Below are positions 10,901-18,573 of a stretch of DNA of 30,245 nt, piece by piece (the stretch's first letter is position 1; each line of letters begins with the position of its first letter). The stretch spans positions 164,639-194,883 of the forward strand of contig CABFPE010000208.1 of assembly GCA_900660155.1 (NCBI GenBank), written 5' to 3'. Source of the DNA: Hofstenia miamia (Eukaryota > Xenacoelomorpha > Acoela > Hofsteniidae). The notes under the pieces were generated by a model. The model saw only the letters and a list, made by a program, of their open reading frames with translations. It was not told the DNA's origin and made no database searches. The position numbers and the translations under genes were made by a program.

Positions 10901-13527
10901 AATTACCTTTGCTCAGAAATTTTATCTAACTCGGAAATTGGTTCTTTAGCTATAAACTCTGCCAATTTTGCTTCACTGGGACCACTAACAGCAGCCAGCC
11001 ATGTAGCCAAGAAACTACGATCGAATCCCTCAAACACCTCAAGGTGGTTTGGCATAATTTGATATTGAGTGAGTGGATTTAGGATCGCAGGAGCAAAAGT
11101 AAATTGTGTTTTTGGAATATCCTAAAAAAAGTAAGAGACAACTGACATTGAAACTTACCTGATGAATGTTCAGAAGCATCGGTGAGTTTTTGTTAATAAA
11201 CGGTGTTCCTGGATTTTCAATGTCTATTACAGGAGGAGACGATTGGTGTTCCGTAGAAACTCTCTCTGGTGATGCCGGTGTGGAATTCCGTTGTTCAGAA
11301 GCTGCTAAATAAATATAGTTAATCTGAATTTAGATAGAGGCTGTCAATTTTGAACTCGGTTCAAGGCAGGCCCGCAACTAGACGGGGGCCAGGGGAGCAG
11401 ACCCCCCTGTCAAAATTTAGTGTTAGACACACGTTGGTTGGGTCATTATCATACAACTTGACCTGTTGTTGAAAACTTTAATGAGATCGTGGATGCATTA
11501 TTGAACATTGTGTCTGGGTCTGAATCAGTAAATTTTGATGCAGACACGTATGCAATGGCTGTTGGGCTGATAAATATAGTTAAATTCAAATTATTTCGCT
11601 TTTGCTACATTAGTATAAAGAAACTTTTGGCCATACTAAAACCGCTTGACTAGTCGTTGCAAACCAGAGAAACCCATCTTGAAGAAGCCATGGACTTGGT
11701 AGATATCACTTTGAAGTTGGTGTCTGGTACCCGGACTGATAGTCAGTTCATAATATCTGTGAAAGTGTTAAATCTTTGCTGCTAAACCCCGACCAGTCCA
11801 ACGTAAGTGAAGTACCAAGTGCAGCTGCTAAATGTGGAAGTAAACGGCGTCGTTTAGTGAATTCTTGTTTGGCTGACTATGTTGTTTTGGAAAACGTGCC
11901 ATCTGCAAGTAGCGAAGAGCAAAACACCGTTTTATTTGATAATGCCAGTGCAAAGAGATTTTTTTCATGCAATTGACAGTATTACCAATGAACTGACTCG
12001 TCATTTAAGCCTAATGCCTGCTTGTACAAGGCTGTTTATGCTATGTGCAGAAAGTCAAAATCTTCCTCGATCGCCAAGCAATGCTACCTCTTGAAAAGCT
12101 TGGTATCACAGTTCCTAGAAAAGCTGAACTTGAAGTATGTAAATCGTATTTTAACGACAATCTTCCAATAGCAGACGTTGAAAGTAGCCAGTAACATTTT
12201 GCTGAATAAACGTTACGAACAAAAGTGTGCATTTCCTAATGTGTATAAAGTTGATGCAGCTCTAGCTACTTTTGGGCGCAGTGTCGCAATTTGTGAGTGC
12301 AGATTTTCTGCTTTGTCGCGTATCGACACTCCTCACAGACGATCAATGGCTCATGGACGGCAGCGCAATCTTCTACTGCTTGCTTTTGAATTTCTTCTAA
12401 GGTTTGGCAGAAACCATACACGATTGCCTCTATTGTAAACTGTCAAAGAGTGCGGCGCTTTTTTGAAGCAATTTCGTTGTGAGTTTTTAAACTACCGTTC
12501 TAGTGGCCAATTGTAATTTTAGCTCCGCTCATAAATTTGTTGAATTGTTTCCGAATTTCAACTTACATATTATTCGGTAATTTATTTAGTTACAAGAAAA
12601 ACAAATTCAAATATTGCTAGTTTGGATAAATGTGGACTTTTTTAAATTGGTATTTTTGGGAGTAAATGAAAATTTTTTGCCCCCCCCTCTTTTAAAAAAA
12701 TGCCCCCGTGCTCATTTTCTGGTTACGGGCCTGGTTCAATGGTAACATTATTTCAAAGAAAGACAATTAATTGAATTATCAGCTAAAAGGTGGGAACATA
12801 TAACACCATGGCATAGAAAAATCCTAAAATTCGGTTTGGTTTCGTTTACATATAAAGACATACGCTTTTATGACATACGCATATAAAAATGCACAGACAT
12901 ACTAAATTGAATTACCCCAACGAACATTATCTCGTTGAAACTATTTCAAATTTAAAGAAATGTAAAATGGTCAAGTGAGTTATAATTATTAAGTTCCTGA
13001 TATTATTAAGCAATCTATATCAACAAATTATTTATATGTACATGTGGGGCAACGTAGAATATTGAAAAGTAACTCACATATTTTTTCAGTGATTGGTGGT
13101 TTCCTCGGTTTTACTCTACGTCTAGCTAGGGATGCCGTCTGAGGTGGTGGAGGTGTCTGAGGTGCTTCATTGGCGTTCGGATCAAACAATTTTTTGTTCA
13201 AGACATGCTCATCAGACCTATAAGGCCCCATGTTAACCTTATGCAAACGACTCTTAACACGTCTACGGCGTTGTTCAGGCTGTACACTAAGCAAAACGAT
13301 TAGCGGAAAGAATAACACTGAATCCTACTTATTGGGCGAAGTATTGTCATCGGGTTGTTTCTCAACTACAGGTACAATATTTTCTGGTGACTTTTCATTA
13401 GGGGACAATGAACAAACCAGTTCAGAATTAGTATCATTTAGATTTGGTTTTCCTGTATCGCCAACAACTTTTTTTTTCGGTGGGACGTATAAAGCACGAT
13501 CTGGTTTACGATCTCTTCGAGATTGTC
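855..13527 (-). CDS. SMG6: SMG6/EST1A, partial, 12 exons
   Basis: SMG6 is the endonuclease of nonsense-mediated mRNA decay. It binds UPF1 and the exon junction complex and cuts target mRNA near the premature stop; it was also named EST1A for its link to telomerase. Twelve minus-strand exons were assembled by eye: 13527-13329, 13286-13078, 11304-11159, 11121-10907, 10659-10461, 9746-9633, 9562-9456, 9411-9333, 9252-9142, 6670-6482, 3838-3777 and 1003-855. Every junction has GT/AG and the phases agree throughout, giving about 593 codons with no internal stop. Recognisable blocks in order are an exon-junction-binding motif (KPDRALYVPP), KLFDPN, VEQALWKNIFYQLIE, LQPKNGRPYNQLALLALYT, LDAVYFFMRS, FVLSFLHVHGKLF and INIFAVHN; all follow the animal SMG6 order. 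The start exon and the C-terminal PIN nuclease were not found, so the gene runs past the left edge and the 5' end is open. Large introns carry transposon debris. Confidence 0.93.
1521..1603. repeat. Fold-back hairpin element
   Basis: A 19-bp perfect inverted repeat (1536-1554 with 1570-1588; TTAGTCTTTTGACTATAGT and its complement) surrounds a 15-nt loop. The outer flanks are also imperfectly complementary (GGGGGTGTCACACGA against GCGTTTGGCACCCTC), so nearly the whole 83 bp folds back. It lies in the SMG6 intron at 1004-3776. It is probably a small MITE or the tip of one. Confidence 0.7.
1677..2030. mobile_element. Harbinger-type MITE, copy 1
   Basis: The left end AGTAACGTGCATACCTACAA is preceded by TTA (1674-1676). 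The body shares long stretches with both ends of the 15615-16747 element, including the TTCACAGCAAAAATATTTT unit and the stretch ending GTGCGCCTCATTAAATCA. The middle region of the longer element is absent here. The right terminal repeat is decayed after GGGCGCAAA, so the right edge is approximate. Confidence 0.7.
2200..2315. mobile_element. Harbinger-type MITE, divergent fragment
   Basis: The left end AGTAGCGTTCAGACATACAA followed by CTTTGTTCACAACTTTTT is a diverged version of the terminal repeat of the copies at 1677 and 15615. An inverted, looser version (ACAACAAAGTTTCAGATG, TGAACGCG) lies about 65 bp to the right. It is short and has no coding content. Confidence 0.5.
2316..3776. other. 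SMG6 intron, remainder
   Basis: The right part of the intron between the exons ending at 1003 and starting at 3777. It is AT-rich on both strands and its ORFs look random. I see no gene, RNA or recognisable repeat. Confidence 0.6.
3777..3838 (-). CDS. SMG6: SMG6 short exon (62 nt)
   Basis: This exon is easy to miss because it is only 62 nt. It encodes LNKQFVLSFLHVHGKLFTNI plus a split Gly, matching the family's LNKRF.LSFLHAHGKLFTRIG. Acceptor is AATTTAG and donor GTAAGT. Entry phase 0 and exit phase 2 fit both neighbours exactly. Confidence 0.93.
3839..6481. other. SMG6 intron
   Basis: About 2.6 kb of AT-rich DNA between two in-phase exons. The only clear structure is an interrupted (TA)n tract at 4908-4997 and a short TA run near 6186-6200. 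ORFs of up to about 90 codons run through the TA tract and are not convincing as genes. Confidence 0.6.
4908..4997. repeat. (TA)n microsatellite, interrupted
   Basis: About 90 bp of alternating T and A, broken by ATTATA and three TATG interruptions. It lies within an SMG6 intron. Confidence 0.95.
6482..6670 (-). CDS. SMG6: SMG6 exon, variable charged segment
   Basis: 63 codons in phase 0, starting VSSQMKKRNEEVIKEKPVLP and containing RREIWTLDESSG, which corresponds to the R.EIWIHP segment of the family. Acceptor CTTGTAG, donor GTATGT. It is flanked by introns of about 2.5 kb (6671-9141) and 2.6 kb (3839-6481). Confidence 0.9.
7964..8161. mobile_element. Small inverted-repeat element (MITE-like)
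   Basis: The left end GAAGGGGTGATACACTTTCA and the right end, read inverted, AAGGGGGTGATACACGGTCA, form an imperfect terminal inverted repeat about 198 bp apart. A third, direct copy (GGAAGGGCTGATACACGTTT) sits inside at about 8062. A direct repeat (GTTGTACGA) and a small hairpin (AGCGAT/ATCGCT) lie between. Nothing is coded. Target duplication is not clear. Confidence 0.55.
8476..8507. repeat. 32-nt near-perfect palindrome
   Basis: Arms of 15 nt (CCAAGGCAACCTAAA and its complement with one mismatch) around a 2-nt TG centre. The palindrome is bracketed by a direct GTACCCCCAA repeat (8470-8479 and 8508-8517). It can form a tight cruciform or RNA hairpin. It is probably an insertion scar or an element end. 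Confidence 0.7.
9142..9252 (-). CDS. SMG6: SMG6 exon, EST1 DNA/RNA-binding domain start
   Basis: It encodes KRRLDAVYFFMRSVSALDSF then QSARESLNTIFEDVRRK, matching RRKLDAVYYYMRSL...AKESL..LFEE.KRK. The intron above it is 80 nt. Donor GTACGT, exit phase 0. Confidence 0.96.
9333..9411 (-). CDS. SMG6: SMG6 exon, TPR-like helices
   Basis: Follows a 44-nt intron. It encodes YYLKAQKLQPKNGRPYNQLA then LLALYT, almost identical to the conserved YLKAQ..PKNGRPYNQLALLA.YT of animal SMG6. Donor GTATGT, exit phase 0. Confidence 0.96.
9456..9562 (-). CDS. SMG6: SMG6 exon, TPR-like helices
   Basis: It encodes MFYPLMTCMKVLVNLGDLYR then YQGQTVRTQNFGKARE, matching the family ..LI..Q....GDIARYREQ...NYGKAR. Exit phase is 2 (GA completed to Glu by the next exon). 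The donor is GTTTGT. Confidence 0.93.
9633..9746 (-). CDS. SMG6: SMG6 exon, helical domain
   Basis: 38 codons in phase 0 (GISFYSNILLRLQKDHGFSL then DDYYQPMAVLRIS). They align with the family segment FFDSLLQKLQ..YKF.LEDY. Acceptor TTTTTAG; donor GTTTCA is non-consensus after GT. The plus-strand 190-codon ORF at 9641 begins inside this exon, antisense. Confidence 0.9.
9747..10460. other. SMG6 intron with long plus-strand ORF
   Basis: A 714-nt intron. Most of it (to 10213) is covered by a plus-strand ORF starting ATG at 9641, 190 codons long, whose first 106 nt lie antisense to an SMG6 exon. The predicted protein is basic and rich in Ile, Lys and Asn, with no motif I recognise. No splice sites or polyadenylation context support it as a gene. 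Confidence 0.4.
10461..10659 (-). CDS. SMG6: SMG6 exon, start of EST1 helical domain
   Basis: It encodes YMDIEYANQNNVEQALWKN then IFYQLIERLRKAL. This is the most diagnostic block for SMG6: family members have LDIEF...VDQ.LWKN.FYQVIEKFR. Acceptor ATTCTTAG, donor GTAAGT. It ends in phase 0 after two Glu codons. Confidence 0.93.
10907..11121 (-). CDS. SMG6: SMG6 exon, linker to helical domain
   Basis: Separated by a 37-nt intron (11122-11158) from the exon above. It is 215 nt, open throughout, and ends in an AG that is completed to Arg by the next exon. It includes LEVFEGFDRSFLATWLAAV and EFIAKEPISELDKISEQR, a probable amphipathic helix leading into the EST1 domain. Donor GTAATT is weaker than the others. 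Confidence 0.8.
11159..11304 (-). CDS. SMG6: SMG6 exon, linker
   Basis: Acceptor ATTTAG, donor GTAAGT. The 146 nt complete the split Ser codon and then give 48 codons without stop (contains ERVSTEHQSSPPVIDIENPG). It belongs to the poorly conserved linker before the helical domain; the call rests on splice sites, phase and position rather than on similarity. Confidence 0.75.
11367..12733 (+). mobile_element. Decayed hAT DNA transposon
   Basis: Terminal inverted repeats CAGGCCCGCAACTAGA (left) and CAGGCCCGTAACCAGA (right, inverted) match at 14 of 16 positions, with a shared subterminal ACGGGGGC. Flanking 8-mers GTTCAAGG (11359-11366) and GTTCAATG (12734-12741) match at 7 of 8, as expected for an 8-bp hAT target duplication. 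The 1367-bp interior is more GC-rich than the surrounding intron and holds the remains of a plus-strand transposase. It was inserted into the SMG6 intron between the exons at 11159-11304 and 13078-13286. Confidence 0.88.
11776..12438 (+). pseudogene. hAT transposase remnant
   Basis: The plus strand inside the hAT element carries frameshifted coding fragments. The clearest, at about 12240-12400, reads CECRFSALSRIDTPHRRSMA then HGRQRNLLLLAFE. It fits the C-terminal hAT dimerisation motif (ERxFSxLxxIxxxxRxxMxxxRLxxLxLL), although the usual Glu-Arg is changed. Upstream fragments are open only in pieces (for example 11776-11976 and 11879-12094). No intact DDE/RW catalytic block could be placed, so the element is dead. 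Confidence 0.7.
12734..13077. other. SMG6 intron, remainder
   Basis: The part of the intron between the hAT element and the exon at 13078. AT-rich; nothing recognisable. Confidence 0.6.
13078..13286 (-). CDS. SMG6: SMG6 exon, basic N-terminal region
   Basis: Separated from the previous exon by a 42-nt intron (13287-13328, GTAGGA...TTGCTTAG). It encodes an Arg/Lys-rich segment, then KKLFDPNANEAP, which resembles the conserved RLWDPN block of animal SMG6, then a proline run and another basic patch. The donor is GTGAGT and the exon leaves one base (phase 1). Confidence 0.85.
13329..13527 (-). CDS. SMG6: SMG6 exon with exon-junction-binding motif
   Basis: Acceptor TTTTTAG lies just above 13527 and donor GTAGGA just below 13329. 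The exon enters with the last two bases of a codon and leaves with two. It encodes QSRRDRKPDRALYVPP followed by a lysine run, which matches the EJC-binding motif type of SMG6 (basic, then PD, then L/IYxP). The rest is a low-complexity Asp/Asn/Ser/Pro stretch, typical of the disordered N-terminus. The initiator ATG is not in this exon. Confidence 0.85.
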
Positions 13528-15611
13528 CTAAAAAGTAACACTTTGTACAAATGTGTATTATGCCTTAATAGATCTCTAATAGATTTTTTTTTAAAATCAA
13601 TACAATAATTTTTTATTCAGAAATTGAGCATTGAGAAAATTGATATGAAATCACACTAAAACACGAAAATTGGAAATGAATTATAGAAACTGGAGTAATT
13701 TAACTGAAATATACATATTAGCATTGCAAAATATAATATGTTGAAATGCATACCATTTGAATTGCGTAGAGAATTTGAATTTCTACAAGCTGGAGCTCTA
13801 AAAAAAGATTATTTGGGAATTACTTCAAATAAACTTACAATAAAAAATCGTCTGAAGGTATGTTTTGATCTTCAATCATTATATACTAAAACTATGGCAA
13901 AATTATTACAATTAACATAAATAACAAATTACTTAGAATATTATATAAGAAAGTTTACTTTATGATAAGAACAAAGTTGCCAAATTAAATCACTTTAGAT
14001 ACTCACCGTGATGAACTGAAACTTGTTTATTTGAAAAATTTATGATCTATATATGTTGGTCAATAAATATTACTGGTTTCAAAACAACTTGAGAGTAGTG
14101 TAATAGCTATTTTTCTTTTGGTTGTAAACGAACGTCATTTTTCGTACATCAACATAGACGCACAACATATTTAAAGGCAGCTAATCATTTTCTTTCTCTC
14201 TCTCTCGTCAATAGTCATGCAGCTCTCCCTGTTAATCGATGTAGTATTTCGTCTGCTGCGCATTGTTTTCCTTAATGGGAAATCGAAGGAAATCACAAAT
14301 TCTACATGTACACATTCACGGAATGGAAATGTGCAAATAGTGCGACGTCCATTCAGGCCAAATAACTGCAAATGTGGCAGAAGCAACAGCAAATTACAGC
14401 ACAATTTGCAAATGGTGTAGCAAATTCAGAACGGGGTCATTTCTTCGTTTGGACATGCAGAAAGATTTTGACAACCAACGACTTAGAGTGTATACGTGAG
14501 CATCGACAGAGTGCGATTATTATTTTGCCCTCGTGAACACCATTTTAATGGCAAAATTTGAAATCGAGACCACTGCCATTAATCACAGACAATAAACTCC
14601 TATATACCAGAAAAAGGCTGTCATTGGTGAAGAAATTAACGCATTCATCCAACCTGGATTAACTGGACTGGCGATTTAATCATCAGCTGAAAAAATATTG
14701 TGCAGGGAAAGCTTCCCTCAATTTATCCCGAAATAAAAACATATGTGGAGGAGCTTTTAAAGCGAATATTAAACGATGGGCTTTGTCCCGCTGAACTAAG
14801 TTAAATACTCTGGTGTGATCCACAATGAACATGCCCCAGGCGTAATTATCTTGTGCCGGAGTAGATAAGAAATATGTACACAAAAGACATCATTTGACAA
14901 CATGAATGAAACAAAAACATCTACGGTTCTACTAAATTATGGACATACTATTCACAATGCATTTAACATAAATATACATATTTAATGGAATACTAAATAA
15001 CTGAATGTTGCATCAATTATATTTAAGAGATTGGGGAAATTAATTGAAACTACTCTACTGAATGTCAAATAGAGTAGTAAACAATAGAAATCACTATTAT
15101 CTTTGGTTATAAATTGAAAAGAAGTAAACTTTCAAAGTTCAAAAAAGTGATAAATTATTGCAATAATCGTATTTATTTTTTAATATTCCAAATTGTAACA
15201 ATTGAGCGTAGATAATTAGCTTCATTTTGTTGTATATCGGATATTCAAGATGGAAATAAATAGTTTGAAATAGTAATTTAACATAATTCAACTAATTTCA
15301 CTCGAAAATAATATGCAAGCAATGAGGCTAACACCAAAATGGTAATTTGGAATTGGGTAAAATAAATTAAACATTAAGAAAAATGCATTTATAATTTAGA
15401 GATTACAATTTGTACACTTCGAATTACTTACTGTTTTTACTAGGTTTTAGAACACAGTATCAGTCATTCTAAAACAGTAATGAATTTAACTTAATTGTTT
15501 TGTTCTAGGGTTAAAGCCCATGGTGTAACATCCGCTTAAAGCTGGAACGACATGCTAAAGGTGATTCCGATATATTATTAATAATGTTCCATTATTGGTG
15601 GAGTTTGATTT
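13528..15611. other. Upstream of known SMG6 exons
   Basis: This must contain, or lead to, the SMG6 start exon, but no convincing minus-strand exon ending one base before the GA-CAA junction was found. A consensus-like minus-strand donor (ACG then GTGAGT) lies near 14006, but its frame lacks an ATG. A plus-strand ORF at 13738-13920 has splice-like borders (see findings). The stretch at 14160-14890 is less AT-rich and has coding-like fragments in several frames, perhaps a very old transposon. Confidence 0.4.
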
Positions 15612-15624
15612 TTAAGTAGCGTGC

Positions 15625-15836
15625 ACACCTACAACTTTGCGCACAACTTTTTAGGTAATTATAAAGTTCACAGCAAAAATATTTTGCGTACACACTTCCT
15701 ACTTTGCGCGCAACTTTTCGGGTAATTATAAAGTTCACAGCAAAAATATTTTTGCGTACACACTTCCTACTTTGCGCACAACTTTTTGGGTAATTATAAA
15801 GTTCACAGCAAAAATATTTGCGCACAACTTTTTAGT
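15625..15836. repeat. Subterminal tandem repeat, about 3 units
   Basis: About three copies of a 65-69 bp unit made of ACTTTGCGCRCAACTTTT, GGTAATTATAAAGTTCACAG and CAAAAATATTTTGCGTAC, followed by a partial fourth. The unit also occurs in the MITE at 1677. Reiterated subterminal motifs often serve as transposase binding sites; here that is inference. Confidence 0.85.
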
Positions 15837-16097
15837 TGAATTATATGTATTGCCATTTTTATTAATTAAATCTACCAGTAAATTACACTACAACCCATTC
15901 AATGAAGAGTTTTGAAAGCACCTTGTGCAATTTAAATCAGTTATGTAAATAATAATGCGCGGGTAAATAGTTTCTGTCACAATGAATCGAGCTATAGCAG
16001 TTATATCAATAAGAAACGACAAAATCGTAAGAAATCTAAATTATGGACAAAAGAATAGATTTTAAAAAGATACATGTAGGGTGTAACAAGGTCATTG

Positions 16098-16283
16098 ACA
16101 AGAGAACTTCGTTTATCAGATGAAGCATGTTTTGCGAATTTTTATAGAATGACTACTGATCATTTCGATTTCCCTTTGAATTGTTTAGGAAGTTACTTGT
16201 AAAAGCAACAAACCTGCCTTAGAGAGGTTATTTCACCAACTGATAGGCTTATGGGGCAATTCTTCGAGTGCTTATACTCAGGA
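16098..16283 (+). pseudogene. Harbinger transposase fragment
   Basis: One reading frame gives TRELRLSDEACFANFYRMTT, DHFDFPLNCLGSYL, a stop, then KQQTCLREVISPTDRLMGQF. This follows the N-terminal part of HARBI1-like nucleases (L.D...F...FRMS...FD.LL..VGPYI.K..T..R.AI.P.ERL...L..LA.G). It has one in-frame stop and no downstream DDE domain. The inverted-repeat ends and TTA duplication of the host element agree with the assignment. Confidence 0.75.
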
Positions 16284-17480
16284 CACTATGTTCCATAGAC
16301 AGGGTTTGCCTTCTATTAATTGAATTAATTTAACCTCTTTATTATGCGTCCACATATTTACTATATTCGAAAAGTAAACAATGAGTAATTTAAACTATGC
16401 GTCAAAGGGTACGTTGTGTGAATATTGCAATTATTGAAACACAGGAAGATTATGGGATGCAAAAGTAAAAAATATTCTAAAAAATTATTAACACTAATTT
16501 TAAAATTATTATAACATAATAATTATATCATCTGTAATTAATTACAATAATTTTCTTCATTTGTAGTTATATTTTTATTAAAGAAAAGTGGTTTGTTACA
16601 AAACGTAAATTGTGTACTTCTCAGAAATAGATTATTGAATTAAAAGTTCACAACAAAGTTGGAATCGCGTACACACTTACAACTTTTCTTGTGCGCCTCA
16701 TTAAATCAAGATAGGTTGCGCGCAAAGTTGTAAGTGTGCACGTTACTTTACGGATAGCTTTCAAAAATTTTTGAAAGTAGTAATATTTGGTTTAGAAATG
16801 ATTGAAGTTAGTAATATTCTAAAACCGCTGAATTTGTTGTACAGTCCAAAGCTTATGGTATAATATTTTGGGATAAAAATATTTTATTATTTTTAATTTT
16901 ATATATCTACAATAAGCTATCCTATCAAAATGGTGATTCATTGAATGTAAATATTCTTATCAGAGGGTTGAACTTCATTCGCCTTCGGCTTTACTATCTC
17001 TAAAAAGAAATCATATTGATCAAATATAGAGCAATAATCGTTTACGAAAAATCATTTCCAAATTTATATTGTTGCATTTTAGTTAATTTTTCAATATCTC
17101 ATTAAATATGTACTTCCTGTAATGAATATATATGCAGATCTCGATACTATTTGTTAATTGGGATGGAAAACAAATAAAAACGTAAAAGTATTCGTTTGAC
17201 AGTAAAATCAGATCAAACAATGTTCTGCAAATTCAATTATTCTTAGAAGCTGCTGATTTATGCTACGTGAGTTGAGAAAGTTAATATCTTAATTAGAAAC
17301 TGCATTTCCATTGGACTATTACTACCAAAAAACCTGATAATTGAATAGCATGTATAATCAAACATTCTATGTGTGACAAAGTACGACGAAGCAGATAACG
17401 ATCAGACATTTGTTTAATTGTTATCAAGTTTGATGTCTTGATGCATGTGCAATATGGTTTAAAAATCTGTCTAGCAAATC

Positions 17481-17530
17481 ATAATAATAATAATAATAAT
17501 AATAATAATCAATGACTTTATTAGATGCGG
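17481..17530 (-). mobile_element. LINE 3' stub with (ATT)n tail
   Basis: On the minus strand it reads CCGCATCTAATAAAGTCATTG followed by about nine ATT units in effect, closely matching the 3' ends of the LINE copies at 27915 and 29396 (GGCTAAATAAAGTCATTG plus (ATT)n). Only about 20 nt of element remain besides the tail, an extreme 5' truncation. Confidence 0.65.
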
Positions 17531-18360
17531 TTCATTTTGAATTGAATTGAAAACGTGTTTCAGTTTTATAACTATAACTTCTGATAATATTCTTAAAAGA
17601 TTATTCTTCACAGTAACAATTCAGCTCAAATTCGGTTCTATTTTTGAAAAATCGTTTGCTAAAGATCTAATTTATAGTGAACAACAAACTAATATTTTTT
17701 TGAAAGTCGGCAAAATTAACTGTCTAATCTGAAACACAATTTTGAACAACTCCAAAACACATCCATAATAACTCAAATCATTTCGTAACATGTGCAAGAT
17801 GATTTGAGATTATCCAGAAAGAATGACAATTTATCCAAGTTTCCAGTTTAATTAGTTGTGAATTTAACTAAAGTAATAAAATTACGAATGTTTGAAATTG
17901 TGGGCATAAACTGCTCGTCAGAGAAACCAACTCGGTTGGTTGTCTTGTTCTTTCAAAAGTACTTCAAACATCCATTCTGAACATCATATTTGCCATCAAA
18001 TTATTTAATTATAATAATAATTATTATTATTATTTCAATAAATGACTGTTAGTAATAAATTAATAAATAAGCAATTTTCAAATAATAAAATAAAACTTCT
18101 AGTCTTTTAAACCCTAGATAATTTTTTTAACAAACTAACTGGCATGACTATAATTTTCACTCTCAATTTGCATTTATATTTGAGTCCTTCAAATTCGATT
18201 TTGAATTTGAAATTCAAATTCACAGTACCCTAGTTCCATTAAAACAATCCATGAGAAAACCTAGCTAAATACGAATCACATTTTCGTATTAATATTGATC
18301 ATTTATGCCAGTCGAGTGCGCGGTAATAGTGACTCCCTCTTCTAAGTTAATATACTACAT

Positions 18361-18420
18361 GGCTGGCATGTTGCTCGTCAATGCGCCTTACCGCTAGGCT
18401 CAGCTAGGCTTAGTGCTAGA
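18361..18420 (-). repeat. Possible tRNA-derived SINE head
   Basis: The minus strand reads GAGCCTAGCGGTAAGGCGCA then TTGACGAGCAACATG, which resembles the D-arm/A-box and anticodon-arm part of a tRNA. No B box (GGTTCGANNCC) was found at the right distance, so this is weak. Confidence 0.2.
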
Positions 18421-18573
18421 TTGGATACTAGGGAGAAAATATTCAGTCCCATGTACAAGGCATCATATACGACAAAACGGGACCTAGAATTAAAAGGTAG
18501 AGTAATTTATTGCTAAAAATGTATTTACTATATATATATATATATTATGAAAAAATAACGAAAATTTTAATTG

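Larger units (their letters stand above)
15615..16747 (+). mobile_element. PIF/Harbinger deletion derivative
   Basis: Left end AGTAGCGTGCACACCTACAA and inverted right end AGTAACGTGCACACTTACAA continue as a terminal repeat of about 33 bp with three mismatches. TTA stands directly outside both ends (15612-15614 and 16748-16750), the 3-bp target duplication typical of PIF/Harbinger. The left sub-terminus contains about three tandem units of 65-69 bp. A fragment of Harbinger-type transposase lies in the middle. The catalytic DDE part is absent, so it cannot move by itself. Confidence 0.85.
16751..18527. other. AT-rich intergenic DNA
   Basis: No gene recognised. It holds the LINE stub at 17481-17530, an A/T trinucleotide tract at about 18009-18035 (AATAATAAT then TTATTATTA) and a possible tRNA-like stretch on the minus strand at about 18361-18420. 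Confidence 0.5.

Noticed and set aside
14160..14890. Coding-like stretch with fragments such as QITANVAEATANYSTICKWC in several frames
   Set aside because: It resembles an IS1595/Merlin-type transposase helix-turn-helix only loosely, no catalytic motif or terminal repeats could be placed, and both strands have open frames of similar length.
15592..15825. 77-codon repetitive minus-strand ORF with Cys pairs
   Set aside because: It is the translation of the Harbinger subterminal tandem repeat; its periodic appearance comes from the DNA repeat.
18009..18050. A second LINE tail at the AAT/ATT tract
   Set aside because: The flanking CAATAAATGACTG does not match the AATAAAGTCATTG hallmark in either orientation.
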